Positions 1 to 12,130 of a stretch of DNA of 64,000 nucleotides are shown in pieces (within the stretch, counting starts at the first letter, position 1; every line of letters begins with the position of its first letter). The position numbers and the translations under genes were made by a program. The stretch is from Ptiloglossa arizonensis (lineage: Eukaryota > Arthropoda > Insecta > Hymenoptera > Colletidae): contig NC_135058.1 of assembly GCF_051014685.1 (NCBI RefSeq), forward strand, positions 4,750,811 through 4,814,810, read 5' to 3'. Under the pieces are notes generated by a model that was given only the letters and a program-made list of their open reading frames with translations, had not been told where the DNA came from and ran no database searches.

Positions 1-275
1 AATAAACGAATATAATAAACAATTGGTTATGATAATAAACAAATGGTTATGATAATAAACAAACACAATAGACAAATGGTTATGATAATAAACAATGGTT
101 ACGATAATAAACAAATGGTTATGGTAATAAACAAACATAATAGACAAATGGTTATGATAATAAACAAATGGTTATGATAATATACAAATATAATGAACAA
201 AATGGTTATGATAATAAAGAAATATAATGAACAAAATGGTTACGATAATAAAGAAATATGTATAATAAACAAATG
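1..275. repeat. AT-rich minisatellite, about 20-bp unit
   Basis: Repeated words of the form gataataaacaaatggtta recur about a dozen times with indels, substitutions and insertions such as acacaatag. The array begins before the window edge and ends near 275. There is no coding potential. Confidence 0.9.
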
Positions 276-769
276 GTTCGTTTGGAGATGGTAGCGTGAA
301 GGAGATACGAAGATCAATTTCGGTTTTTCAATCGGAATGCTTAATTTTGTTCATAGTCGATTTCGATAAAGTGACGCGCTTCTGGTACGAAAGTATCGAG
401 ATTGTCGCAACATTTCTGACAAAATGTATCAAAAATTGTGGTACAAAACAGGGTGTTTCTACGCGCAGAACCGAGTCGAAACAGAAAGAATAGCGTTTCT
501 TCGTTCGAGGGTTCGTTTTTCGAGAAAGTCGAGCACCGAGTACTATCGAGTACGCATGCTCTTCGAAGCGGGAGTCGGACGAACGGATTTCTTCCCGCTT
601 GACTATTGCGGTCCCCGTTCGTATTTAACGGTAGTTAGTTAACAGTATTCGAAAGTAGTTAACAGAGTAGTTAATAGAGCACTATTATACTCAACTCGTA
701 TTTAGTAGCAGTTAGTAAACAGTACTGTAGTAGCAGTTAATAGAGCGGTTAAGAAATGCGTTCGACCAA

Positions 770-1530
770 CTCTCGTTACGTGCACCCGCACTTCACGGCA
801 CTTGGTCGTCGATTTTCTCGAAAAGCAAGCCTCGAACGGAACAATTTTACTCTTTTCCATTCACTTATTTTTGCGCGTGGAATCGATCCTCGCCTGGTCG
901 CACGACACTTTTCGTTACGCTCCGTGCACGTACGATTCTTCTCGAAGATGAATTATCGAATGGAAAAATTTCACTCTTTTTCATCGACTCATTTTTGCGC
1001 ATGGAATCGCGCTTCACCCAATCGTACGACTATTTTCGTTACAAGTATCTACACGTGCGGTCCTTTTCGAAAACGAAGCCTCGAAGGAAAAAATTGCATT
1101 CCTCTCCTCACCTGTTCGTGCAACAAATTTCGTTACAAGTATCTACATGTAGGTTTCTTCCGGAAAACGAAGCCTCGAAAGCAAACATTTTACTCCTTTT
1201 CGTCCACTTGTACTCGCAGGTGGAATTTCTCCTCACCTATTCATACGACAATTTCTGTTACACGTACCTACATGAACAGTTCTTCCGAAAAACGAAGCCT
1301 CGAAAGGAAAAATTTTACTCCTTTTCGTCCACTTGTATTCGCAGGTGGAATCGCTCTTCACCTGTTCGCACGACAATTTTCGTTACAAGTACCTACATAT
1401 AGGTTTCTTCCGAAAAACGAAGTCTCGAAAGGAAAAATTTTACTTCTTTTCGTCCACTTGTATTCGCAGGTGGAATCGTTCCTCACCTGTTCGTACGACA
1501 CTTTTCGTTACACCCTGTACACGTACGGTT
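770..1530. repeat. Tandem array, about 124-bp unit
   Basis: Blocks starting cgttacaagtacctac and running through cgaaaaacgaagcctcgaaa and ttcgtccacttgtattcgc recur near 1037, 1131, 1255, 1380 and 1506, with older diverged copies near 770 and 913. The unit length is not a multiple of three, so the same words appear in all forward frames. This explains overlapping open frames of up to 430 codons here that share the same peptide words, and argues against protein coding. Confidence 0.85.
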
Positions 1531-2353
1531 CTCGGTGCGCGTCCGCGCCCGCGCTGTGCGCGCTAAGTGCACACAGTCGGAAACGCACGAGCGTGTATAC
1601 GGCAGTGACGATGGTGGCAGCGGTGGTGGTGATGGTGGTGGTGGTGGTGGTTGGGCGTAAGCGTGCGAGGAGAGGGTTACCTGTGCGCGGGTCTGTGGGC
1701 CAACGTGTTTGCCCTTTTCTATCGTGCTTTCGGGGGTGGCCGGCGTCGCCGTTCGCCACGGCGCACGGTTTCGAAAAGCGTCGCCGGCAGCTCTCTGTGT
1801 CGTCTGTCTGTCTTTCTCTCGCGTCCTCTTTGTCCCGCGACTCCGAGGGAACGGGCGAACCGTCGAGGCGGGGGGCAGGGCAGGCAGGGGGCCCACGGCG
1901 ATTCTTTTTTTTTCCTTCGCCTCTGCGCCATCAGCCATCCTCCAACCACCGTACACGCTCTCTCTTTTTCTCTCTTTCTTTCTCTCTCTCCAGTCGTTTC
2001 TCTCTCTTTCGCTTCTCGTTCGGTGGTCGTTTTATTTTTTTCGAATGAACGCTCGCGCGTGCACCGGCACAGAGAGAGCTGCACCGGCTAGATGGGGTTC
2101 AACGTTGATAGGAGAAGCTACGCGGGCGGAAATCGGGCCGAGGGGTGAGTTTTTTCGAAAGGTATCTCCGATAGTAGACCTTCGAACGAGCCCCTAACGT
2201 TCGCGCGCGCACGTGTGTGCGTGCACGAAAGGGAAAAAAGAGCAGAAGTGGAAGAGAGAGAGAGAGAAAGAAGAACGCGTACACGGCCGCGGAAGCAACG
2301 ACCAAGAGTGGGGGTACACGCTGATTGGTACTTCTGATGGCACGGCGATGCCG

Positions 2354-2386
2354 ATTAATTAATTAATTCATTAATTAATTACTTCG
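2354..2386. promoter_or_regulatory. Dense TAATTA cluster (candidate homeodomain site array)
   Basis: About 30 bases consist almost only of overlapping ATTAATTAATTA words, in a CpG-rich setting that is otherwise not AT-rich. TAATTA is the core bound by Antennapedia-class homeodomains, several of which (for example Engrailed) use Groucho as co-repressor. The words are seen; a regulatory role is inference. Chance AT-rich microsatellite drift is the alternative. Confidence 0.3.
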
Positions 2387-2744
2387 CTTCGACGCGAGCG
2401 ACGAGCACACCCGCGTGCCTCGAATCACCGATCGTCGTCGAACAACTTTTTTCCTTTTCCCCCTTTTAATTAGGACTCGTCCTTGTCGCCGACCCGAAGC
2501 CACCGCCGTTGATCCCTGTCGTCGATGCCCAAGCGACACCGGATATACCGTGGTCTCTGGTCCACGCACGGGGGAGAGGGGGAGGGTAGCCGAGGGCGGT
2601 ATCGTTCGTGGAAAATCCGCGATCCGCGGAAAGATTCGTTCGTTTGGCCCAAATATTACGATCCATTAGGTCCGGGCGCGCGCGTGCGTGCGTTCGTATT
2701 CATCGCGAACTCGTCCGAGCATTTAATTATCTCTGCCGTGGCCG

Positions 2745-2778
<34 letters not shown>

Positions 2779-3424
2779 GTCTTTCTTTCTCTCTCTCTCG
2801 GACGCGTTCGTTCTCGAATCGCGCGCAACCGATGCACCGTCCGAAGGTAGATTTAGCGGAAAATGATTCGCGCCCGAAGCTCGTTCGCGAGAGCATTCCG
2901 CGCGGCAGAAAAATAACCCCTCCCCCTTCCGGTATCCTCGAATCGGGTCTTCCCGATTTTTCGACCGCGGACGAGATCTAACTCCGCTCCGAACAGAGAT
3001 TTTTCAATCGGGCCAAGTGTCGCGCTTCGTTACCTTCTCGTCGATAGGACACCGAAGGGCTGCGGAGGAGGAGCGCGATCGGAAACCGAACGACCCTTCG
3101 CGCGAGGGTAAACACAAAATTTGTAATGAAAAATTTGCGACGCGATTTTTTCACCCGCGAGATACCTCTCTCGGAGGAATTGACTCCGAAAATTCGTCGT
3201 AGAAATTCACCTAAACGTATTTACGTACAAGAGTTCATCCCTTGGGAGAAATATACACGAGGTCGATCTATGCGGCGAAGAGGTTCGAGGAACACGAAAA
3301 GAATCAAGAGACTCGGGAAAACTGTGTACAATAGCCTTTTCTACGATTGAGTTCTCTACACGATATACCTTCCCAGTAAATAAAATATAGAGTGAAGTGT
3401 ATAGTACGCTATAGTTATTTCTTT

Positions 3425-3640
3425 TAATCCTTTTAATCGATTCACTGTACTGTTTCCAATCTGGGAAAACTTTGCGACTTGGAGTTCAAATCGGAATTTA
3501 AATATCACACTCTCGTAAGATATGAACGTATGCGTGTCAGGTATTGAAATAAAAATGTTCCAGATTAATTTTACGATTCGAAAGATTTCATCGAGGCGCC
3601 AGTTTCCGGTAACGAGAAAGTTTCGAGCCCAAAGGGTTGA
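3425..3640. mobile_element. piggyBac-type MITE, degenerate copy
   Basis: The right end reads tcgagcccaaagggttga, and the interior words (gttccagattaattttacgattcgaaag, catcgaggcgccagtttccgg) match the MITEs at 4462 and 55713. The left end near 3425 (ttaatccttttaatcgattc) is decayed. One TTAA has become TTGA. It is non-coding. Confidence 0.7.
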
Positions 3641-4461
3641 CAACCCGCAACTTCCAATAGTCTGTCCATCGCTGGTTGTTTCTACTCGCGATGGGGGTTC
3701 GAAAACGTGGACGATGTTTGTTTTCTCTCGCTTATCGCGTAATCGATCGAGACGTTACACCGCCCTCGATGTTTGGAAATAACGAGTAACGGTCGTTTTA
3801 TCTCTCGCAGCACCGAAGGGTTTGGGACACTGCCACGCTTGAGACCAAAAACACCCGTAATTCGACCTCGTTCGCGCGAACGCTTCGAAGAAAAATTCTA
3901 TTACCTCTGTTTCGTCGTACATCGTTGAATTTCCAAGAAGAATCGCAACGACGGATCGTTGGGGGAATGTAACGGTACCTTCGGGTCCGAGAAGACCCAG
4001 GCGTGGTCGCGTCAAGGGTCAACGAACCGTACCCGCGAGAATCGTTGCAGGTTCGACGAACCGTATTCGTCAAAGTCGGGAAGAAGTTTCTCAACGACCC
4101 AGTTTTAAATCAGTGTACACGACGCAGCGAGAAAAGTAACGGGACTGAAAGGAATATAAAGAAACGACGTTCGAGATAACATCCTTTTTAGTTCCCTCGA
4201 AACAGTTCACCGAAGGATTCATTGCAATGCTCATAACGTTGGGATAAGTTCTCCGGGAACTTGGAGAAGTTCTTTCGACGTAATAGCGTTCCGTTTTTGC
4301 GTCATGTTCGTTCGAGCGGTGGATACGGAGTAAAAATCTTAATCTTTGATTTTAGTTTTTCTTCCGCGAGAAGAACCAAGTAATTGGACGATTACGTCCA
4401 AGCTCGGTCGAGAATGGACCGACATTATTTTAGAAGAGTATCGACATTATCCGTTCAAATA

Positions 4462-4710
4462 TTAACCGTTTGCCATCGAGGCTTTTCTGCTACCAGAAAC
4501 TAGCACCTCGATGAAATCCTTCGAATCGTGTAATCGATTTAAAACGCAACATTTTCATTTCGACGTTTCGTATACACGTGTTTACATTTTAGAAGAAAGG
4601 AGTAATTTAATTTTAATTTCAATTCCAAATCACGATGGTTTTCCGAATTGGAGAAAGTGCATCGAATTAAGTGGCGTTCGAGGATCACCTCTCGAGTGGG
4701 GAAGGGTTAA
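4462..4710. mobile_element. piggyBac-type MITE with TTAA at both ends
   Basis: TTAA at 4462-4465 is followed by ccgtttgccatcgaggc, and the right end reads tctcgagtggggaagggttaa with TTAA at 4707-4710. The ends are imperfect inverted repeats of each other and match the better preserved copy at 55713-55957. Length of about 241 bases without a gene fits a non-autonomous element moved by a piggyBac-family transposase, which targets TTAA. It forms one end of the inverted 660-bp duplication. Confidence 0.82.
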
Positions 4711-5122
4711 GGGCGGAAGATAACAAACTAATTATTTTTGCGATACGTGTAGTCGAAAAGGACGTACAGGACTGTACGTTGGAGACCGTTTTGAAAGATA
4801 CCACACGACGGAGAATTATCAAATATAATTTTTACGTAAAAACGTTACGTTGAAACACATTACTGCACGAATGTATATCTAAAGTTCAGAAAAGAATTAA
4901 TAAATCTTGTTTATCCTTCGTGATCTTAAATGTTACGTATCACTGCTTTTTCAAGGGAAATCAATTCCGAGCGGTACGACACCCGTGTCCAAATTTAATA
5001 CGTTAACGTTAGAACTAAAGATTCCAGTATATCGAGACGTTCCTTGTGTGTATCACGGGAAAATCGATGATCGAGAAAAAAGAGAAACTTGTGAAATTGA
5101 TTATATCTATGAAATAGATATC
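4711..5122. repeat. Segment shared in inverted orientation with 12575-12980
   Basis: The 412 bases right of the MITE are nearly identical to the reverse complement of 12575-12980, from gggcggaagataacaaac to the word ctatgaaatag, where the copies part abruptly. The stretch is open in one frame (4907-5161), and so is its partner. The three differences I could find in about 210 bases of that frame all change the amino acid, so it is not under coding constraint. Confidence 0.85.
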
Positions 5123-5471
5123 GCGTATCCACGATCGTTCATTACCGACGATCTACGTTGAACTTCGACACTGTTGTAGATTTAAGGTCGAAAAACGTGC
5201 ACAGTTTGCGCGTATTAAACGAATTTAGTAATTTAATCGAGGACAGAAAGTAAGAAATACAATTTTAAGGAGGACGCGTTCTGTCTGGAACGAAACTTTA
5301 AGAACTGAAAGTCAGAAACAAAAGACGCTTAGCCCGTGTGACTTTCAAGTGTTTATATTTGACCCCACTATCGACAAGGTTCCGAGAGTCGAAGACCCAA
5401 CACGACAATGTATATCGTTGTCCTTCGACAGATACATACCCTCCAGCAGAAACTTTATTTACCTTGTTTCT

Positions 5472-5520
5472 TTAACGCTAGATTTACCAACCGGTCAAAA
5501 CGACCGGTTTCGACCGTTTT
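5472..5520. mobile_element. piggyBac-like terminal sequence (solitary end)
   Basis: TTAA followed by cgctagatttaccaaccgg and the palindrome accggtcaaaacgaccggt resembles the end of the piggyBac element at 24869 (TTAA, cactaaacgtacc, then ggggtcgaatgacccc) and the solitary end at 12059. No matching opposite end was seen after 6345. The minisatellite starts where the terminal sequence stops. Confidence 0.65.
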
Positions 5521-6345
5521 TCCAAAGTTTACTTCAAGTTCCATATAATATTTTCCAAAGTTTACTTCAACTTCCATATAATATTTTCCAAAGTTTACTT
5601 CAAGTTCCATATAATATTTTCCAAAGAAGTTTACTTCAAATTCCATATAATATTTTCCAAAGTTTACTTCAAGTTCCATATAATATTTTCCAAAGAAGTT
5701 TACTTCAAATTCCATATAATATTTTCCAAAGTTTACTTCAACTTCCATATAATATTTTCCAAAGTTTACTTCAAGTTCCATATAATATTTTCCAAAGTTT
5801 ACTTCAACTTCCATATAATATTTTCCAAAGTTTACTTCAAGTTCCATATAATATTTTCCAAAGTTTACTTCAAGTTCCATATAATATTTTCCAAAGAAGT
5901 TTACTTCAAATTCCATATAATATTTTCCAAAGTTTACTTCAAGTTCCATATAATATTTTCCAAAGAAGTTTACTTCAAATTCCATATAATATTTTCCAAA
6001 GTTTACTTCAAGTTCCATATAATATTTTCCAAAGAAGTTTACTTCAAGTTCCATATAATATTTTCCAAAGTTTACTTCAAGTTCCATATAATATTTTCCA
6101 AAGAAGTTTACTTCAAATTCCATATAATATTTTCCAAAGTTTACTTCAAGTTCCATATAATATTTTCCAAAGAAGTTTACTTCAAGTTCCATATAATATT
6201 TTCCAAAGAAGTTTACTTCAAATTCCATATAATATTTTCCAAAGTTTACTTCAAGTTCCATATAATATTTTCCAAAGAAGTTTACTTCAAGTTCGATATA
6301 ATATTTTCCAAAGTTTACTTCAAATTCCATATAATATTTTCCAAA
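5521..6345. repeat. 33/36-bp minisatellite, 24 units, open in both strands
   Basis: Twenty-four tandem units of tttacttcaagttccatata plus atattttccaaag occur in two lengths: 15 units of 33 bases and 9 of 36 bases carrying an extra aag. Because both lengths are multiples of three, the array is open on the plus strand (repeated SLLQVPYNIF words) and on the minus strand (repeated MELEVNFGKYY words). Near identity of units shows recent expansion. It abuts a piggyBac-like terminus, and the words tttacttcaa and ttccaat also follow the related end at 12059, so the unit probably arose from the subterminal region of that element. Confidence 0.95.
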
Positions 6346-6555
6346 GACGTTACGAATTGTTCTGTGCTACAGATCCAATAAATTTCGTAAGCTCGTTTGT
6401 CCTCGATCACCAATTTTCCTAAGACCTCGATATACCGAAATCCATCCATAGTTCTAGCATTGGATCAGTGTCGTAATTTTCCCACAACATTGCGCAAGTC
6501 TGAAACTTTGAAACGCACGACAGGGAAAGAAAGCCGCCAAGAACACGATCGTTAC

Positions 6556-6663
6556 TTCCCTGCAATCGAACGTGTAATTTTGAGAAAAGTTCAAAGATTG
6601 AACTGAAATTCCCTGCAATCGAACGTGTAATTTTGAGAAAAGTTCAAAGATTGAACTGAAATT
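6556..6663. repeat. Perfect 53-bp tandem duplication
   Basis: The 53 bases starting ttccctgcaatcgaacgtg at 6556 are repeated without change from 6609. It is a young duplication with no coding content. Confidence 0.95.
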
Positions 6664-7200
6664 CCAAAGAACACGGACCCGTGTCAAGTCGACGATATTA
6701 TCACCGTTTCGTTCAAGTACAGTACAAGTACACGCTAACGCGAAACCAGCCGTCCCTGTCCTCCCCATTGACGAAGTCATCTTTGGAGTCGTCGCCTAAT
6801 TAATGAAACTCGAAGATAATCTACGCGCGCATTAACCGACGAGACGCGTTGAATCGCCCTTTAATAATTTGCCAAGTGACTTTGAACGCACGCGACGGGA
6901 AAATGCGCGTACTAATGGATTGTCCCGATACAATAAACCAACAGGGTATTGTTGACGAACGGTGTACGCACGGAGTATACCAAACGCTCATCCAATTACG
7001 CTTCCGGAGGGGACTCTGACGGATTACGATTCTAGTTTGTAATTAACGATCGTCGAAACTGCCGAGGAACGAACTCCTCAAAGGAGTAGCCCGCTAGATC
7101 GTTCCTCGACCGACGAGATTCGAAACACCAGGACGAAAATAGTTTTACGTAGGTTCACGACGGGGATTGGTGCAACCGTTGCACCGGCTGGTCGAAGATC

Positions 7201-7269
7201 TTCTTCTCCTTCTTCTTCTTCTTCTTCTTCTTCTTCTTCTTCTTCTTCTTCTTCTTCTTCTTCTTCTTC
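7201..7269. repeat. (TTC)n microsatellite
   Basis: About 69 bases of nearly pure TTC occur on the plus strand (GAA on the minus strand, hence in groucho pre-mRNA). GAA/TTC tracts can form triplexes. Poly-Leu and poly-Lys open frames here are artefacts. Confidence 0.98.
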
Positions 7270-8035
7270 GTCTCGAGATCTTTATATTCCTCGTAGGGCG
7301 TTGTAGGAGAACAGCGAGTGCGCGCCAAGGAGAACGCGCGGGAAAAAGAGAAGAGACGCGGGAGGATTCGGTACGAGGAGACTTCTTCGGTAAAGAAACG
7401 ACTGGATCCGTGGAAAACTCGCGAAGGAAGCACCCCGTTGGGGCAAGAAAGACACGTCGCCGACGCCACTCGGCACAATTGCGAGAGCTCGGCAGACCGT
7501 TTTGTAACAAGAACCTGCCCCGAGATATCGACTGTTCTCCAGTCTTCCGAATGAAAAAATAATAAAGTGGATAGAGGATGAATGCATAATGGAACGTCGG
7601 TGGGGCGAAAGAGCGAAACGGGACGGAACGGGGCGGAGGTGGGAGGCACGGGTTAAGAAGCGCGATAGAGTCGCACACGGAGCTACTAAATTAATTATTA
7701 AAGGTATTATCGATCCGTAGCTACCAGCGACTCGTGTGACCGATATCAATCGTGACACGAATCGCATTTTCTACGGACACCGTGCGGTTAACTTGTTCGA
7801 TTGATCGCCGTTACGTAGTGCCAAGACGAGAAAGTAGTACCTCGTTCGTTGTTATCTGTTCACTTGGACCACCCCAACGCGACAACTTTCCTACACGAGG
7901 ATTTTCACGCGTTAATGGGAAACTGTAGACGGTTGCGAATTTTCAAGGGGAAATTTTTGCGACGAGAAAGATAACGGGTTGCTCGATCAGTTTCGTCGTT
8001 CGATGAGAAATGGAGATACTCGTCGTTTTATCGAC

Positions 8036-8165
8036 TCGTTTGGAAAGTGATTTCGTTTACCGAAATGGAGAATATAGAATTTAATAAATTGTTTATACAC
8101 TCTAAAGAAATCGTGTTTCATTTTCACAAAAAAGAAAAAAAATTAATTGACTTTCCGAACGATTC
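8036..8165 (-). mobile_element. Tc1/mariner-type MITE, about 130 bp
   Basis: The left end is cgtttggaaagtgatttcg and the right end gactttccgaacgattcg, inverted relative to each other. The interior words aaatggagaatatagaattt and cgtgtttcattttcac are shared with the copies at 12315, 27477, 29727 and 44358. It is in the opposite orientation to the 44358 copy. Confidence 0.75.
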
Positions 8166-9039
8166 GATATTTTTCGAAAGACTACTGTTTCACTCGTTCG
8201 TGTATTTACAATCGGTCAAAGTCGAAGCGGTGTGTTTGGGAACAAGTGGGAACACAGTGGGAACAAACGAACTTATCGAACTAGTGTTCTCGCACGGAAC
8301 GATTTTGTTGCGAAAATTTTCGAGGAAAGCGACGAAACGATTGTCTAAAAGATCGTTTACAAAAAATCTAAGTACAAAGAGTGGAGTACAATCTTGTTCG
8401 CGGGGGATACTTATGTTTGAATTTTTGGAATCGAGCACGAGTTGGGACGTTCGTTGCTCGGTTGTCGTGTTGGTGTTCGTCGAGGATCGTACAGAAGTCT
8501 TTTTTTTTTTTCGAGTTTTGGAACAAAGGGATGGTTATCGAGCGATTGCTCGCGGGAAAAGTAAGTAGAAAATGTGGAGTGCACTTTTTTTCGTAGGAGA
8601 TCTCGTTTTCGAGAAAATTGCGTTCGAATGTTCACCGTGCACGTGTACGATCGGGGGCAACATAGCTCGCGCGTTGTTCATTATTCGTTGTTTGTACCCG
8701 TTTTGGTGTTTATTAACGTCGATGGTAGCATAGTATTATCCGTTTTTCGTCAATGTTTTCAAGCACCGTGCACAAGTAGAAATAACGAGCAATGGACGAA
8801 CGCGTCGCTCGAGTCGCAGCCGACGAGTTTTCGAAATTCATTTTCACGGAAACGAAGCCTGCCTCGCGGGGGAGGGAATGTTGTTCCACGCTTTTTGTAC
8901 GTTTTTCAACGAAGAATTCCTAGTGCACTTCGCGAGACACCCTGTGCGCGACAATAACCGTGTTCTTTCGTACGAGAAACTACTTGGCGCGACGTTCTTG
9001 CGTATATAAACGACATCGTAAAAAGGAACCTGGAGCACA

Positions 9040-9405
9040 GTTTCGAACGGTTCTGCGTAATAAAATACTTGGATCGAAATTCGTTAAAAAAAGAAGAAAA
9101 CAACACTGGCTCTCGATTTCCAATTACGTGGCTCTAAATATCTAAATATCTAAATTTCCAAGCTCTCGAGATCCGTGCAAGACACCGTGACCTAAATGAA
9201 AAAAGTTACAAACCCCATTTCTTTCTCCAAGGTCGAAATAACGCGCGTCCTGTGAAAATTTGGCGCACTTCTCAACGCGAGAAAGTACTCTTGCGAATGC
9301 TCGCAATCGAGCAAAAATTTCAACGGTTCTGTGGGATAAAATAACCGAATCGTTCAAAAAATTCGATTCGATCGTTTTCCAATTAGGTAGCTCCTGACAT
9401 CGATG
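9040..9405. repeat. Decayed direct duplication, about 285-bp spacing
   Basis: Words around 9040-9130 (tttcgaacggttctgcg, ataaaatacttggatcg, gatttccaattacgtggctc) reappear diverged at about 9325-9400 (tttcaacggttctgtgg, ataaaataaccgaatcg, gttttccaattaggtagctc). This is an old tandem or dispersed duplication. Confidence 0.5.
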
Positions 9406-9710
9406 CAAAAGGACATCGTACGCTCTTTAAAAAGAAGAAAAAGAAAAAAAAAAGGACAAACTTACGAAATCTGTGGGATTGTGGAATTGTTTGGCGCAAG
9501 CGAAAATGTAAATAGGACGTTTATTTTTAGATAAATGTATTACAGTCGTGCAGCGGAGTATGGTTACGAACAACTGAAAAGATCGTAACGATCACGTCGT
9601 CGCACCAACGGAAAAAATATGAAAGCCTGTATCGAGCTCATCCACCATTCCGTGACTTCTCAAGTACTGCATGGTTCGATGTCGTTGCATTCCAACAAAA
9701 TCATTTCCAT

Positions 9711-9945
9711 TTAACCCTTTGCGGACGAGCGCCGCATATATGCGTTTTACGCAAATCGTCAAATTGGCCGAACTCGTATATGCGTTTGGCGAAAACAGTT
9801 GATAGAGCCGAGAAACGCATACATGTGTCCCACCTAAATGCACGTCGATGGCCGAGGTTGAGCAGAAATACGCGCTGGCAATTTCAAACGACTATCGCGG
9901 CAGGAGCTTTGTTCACTTTGAACCGTCCCGTCCGCAAAGGGTTAA
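9711..9945. mobile_element. piggyBac-type MITE with perfect 17-bp ends
   Basis: TTAACCCTTTGCGGACG at 9711 is mirrored by CGTCCGCAAAGGGTTAA ending at 9945, giving TTAA target sites on both sides. The interior of about 227 bases lacks a gene but carries palindromic words cgcatatatgcg, cgtatatgcg and cgcatacatg near the left end. It is distinct in sequence from the MITEs at 4462 and 55713 although the outermost bases agree. Confidence 0.88.
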
Positions 9946-12058
9946 ACTTCTCCAATTGTTCTTTTCGAAGATCGCGTACCAATAACGCGCGCATTCCTCG
10001 AAAATTGGCCGGTTGCACCGTTTCCTCGACGAAACTCGACGAGTGTTCTCTTTTCGCGAACACCCTGTACAATCAGGAAGACGACACCCTCTCTCTCTCT
10101 CTCTCTCTTCTCCCCCCCTCCAATTTTAGATATCCGTTAAGACGACGAGAACGTTGGCGCGAGCGCGCGCGATACAAATGAAGAGCGTGGCGCGAAGATG
10201 ATGGATGGAGGATCCTCGGAGGTGCAATTTTCATTACGACCGCGAACGCCTCTCGGGGATTCGCGGGACGACGACCACGAACGCCGGGCGTAGAAAATAA
10301 TCGAGCAAGAATACGCGAACAAACCCGAAGCCGCCTAATGCTCCGGTTTCGTTGGATTACCGTTCGTTTAATCGATTGTCGGTAATACGAGGCCGCGAAT
10401 CGATGGGGTGCCGTTTAGAATAGCCCGGCCAGTGACGTCTATGACAGACATTACGAGAAAATTACGATCTTATCGCTTCGTAGCTTTCAGGCCGCTATTA
10501 AACTCTTGAGCCGAAATCAATTAAGGGCACGCGTCGTATATTCCAGCCGGTCGGTGATTGGATAGTTAAAAAGGGACGACCGAGGTTCGCGCGAACGTAC
10601 GAATTAACACACACACACGCGACACGTGTACGTGTACGCGTGCAGCAACACGCGCGTGTATCGTTGCGCGGTATTTCGACGTGGATGAGATTAGCCTCTT
10701 TCCGCGAACCAACGATGCTAATTCGGCGCTAATTCGTTATCCGTTGTTTATTTTCCGAGCTATCGCCGAACGGTTTCGTTCGTAGGACGGACAATGCCTC
10801 CGTAGGGATTACTTAAATTTACCATTGTTTCGGCGATGGTAACCGTCGTCCCTTACGCTCGTTATCAGGTTTCCCGGTAGACGTTGTAGCTGCAAGCACT
10901 TAATTAACTTCCGATCTATTCGAGTGGATCCTTCGTTCTCGACACGACCCTCTTCTTTTCTTTTCACCTTTTCCTTCGAATGCCGCTGCCTACGAGCTTT
11001 AATCGATGTTCGCTCCGTTCTCACCGCCCATTACACGAAACGTTTCGTCGTATCGGGAAATTATAATAGTTGTTTCGCGAGGCGACTACCGAAAACGCGA
11101 TCGCGAAACGTTCTTAACGATATTGCTGGGAAAGAAATTCGTCGATCGAATTTTCGTATCGGCAGAAAATTGCTGGGAATTGTTCGATAAAAATTCTTCC
11201 GTTTCTTTTCTTTTCTTTTTTTTTTTTTTTTCTTTTTCGTCGTTGTTGCGTTTTCGACGGTGAGAAAAAATGTTTAATTCGCGTTACAGGTATCGTCTAG
11301 CTGGCCGTCGTAAATTCACGTGCTACTCGCGACCGTTAGCGAGGTAGGTGGATGTTCTAGGAACGAAATGCTGTTATCTGTCTCTTGCTCGCTCGTCTGT
11401 AAGTACATCAGCGACGCGGACGCGAGAGAAAAAAAAAAAAAAAATACCCAGAGCGAGCGAGACGGGGTTAACATTTGATCGCGGACGCGTTTCATGCATA
11501 ATAATTATCCGACGACGAACGCGGTCGATTCTAATGCATTTTCGCGGCGAGTAATACACGCACCTCGATCGGTTACACCGTATTTTGTATTTTTCTTTCT
11601 TTTCTTTCTTTTTTTCTTTCTTTTCTTTTCTTTTTTTTTTCATCGCCACCGACTCCCCGGAGAAACAATTTATTCGGGTACAATTACGGTACACAAAGCG
11701 TTAAATGCACTTTGCGTAATTGTGAGCGCGAGAGACGCTCTTGAAACGGCAATTTTCACGGAACTTTGCGCGAAGTAATTCTTACGAAAATATACACACG
11801 ACGTTTATTCTCGCTCGGACATCGTTTTCCTCTCGGGAGGCTCTCGCGCGCGAATCAAACGGTCTCGCGCAACGGTGTGCTCGTCAACCAACGCAATTAA
11901 CATTTTTTACTCTTCAATTTCCCGATCGAAGCCATTCTCGACGAGGATACGTTTCGAGGGCGCGTCGGGGACGATCATTTCGCAACGATGAAAGAATCAA
12001 CGTCGATCGAACGAAGAAACACGGTGAAAGATACGCCACGAGATCTCCATGTTACTTA

Positions 12059-12130
12059 ACGCTGGATTTACCAATCATTTTGACTGGTTTTGACTGCTTT
12101 CACGAAGCAATTTACTTCAATTCCAATAGC
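12059..12130. mobile_element. piggyBac-like terminal sequence (solitary end)
   Basis: TTAACGCTGGATTTACCAA followed by tcattttgactggttttgac resembles the end at 5472, including the downstream words tttacttcaattccaat. No opposite end is recognised. Confidence 0.5.

Noticed and set aside
756..2048. 430-codon open frame
   Set aside because: It crosses a 124-bp tandem array whose words appear in every frame and then a simple-sequence GC-rich tract; no known domain and no splice or codon evidence.
4907..5161. 84-codon frame conserved with a frame at 12500-12784 (minus)
   Set aside because: The copies are a recent duplication; the three base differences I found in the shared frame all change residues, so there is no sign of coding constraint.
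5349..6422. 357-codon plus-strand and 291-codon minus-strand frames
   Set aside because: Both are by-products of a minisatellite with unit lengths of 33 and 36 bases.
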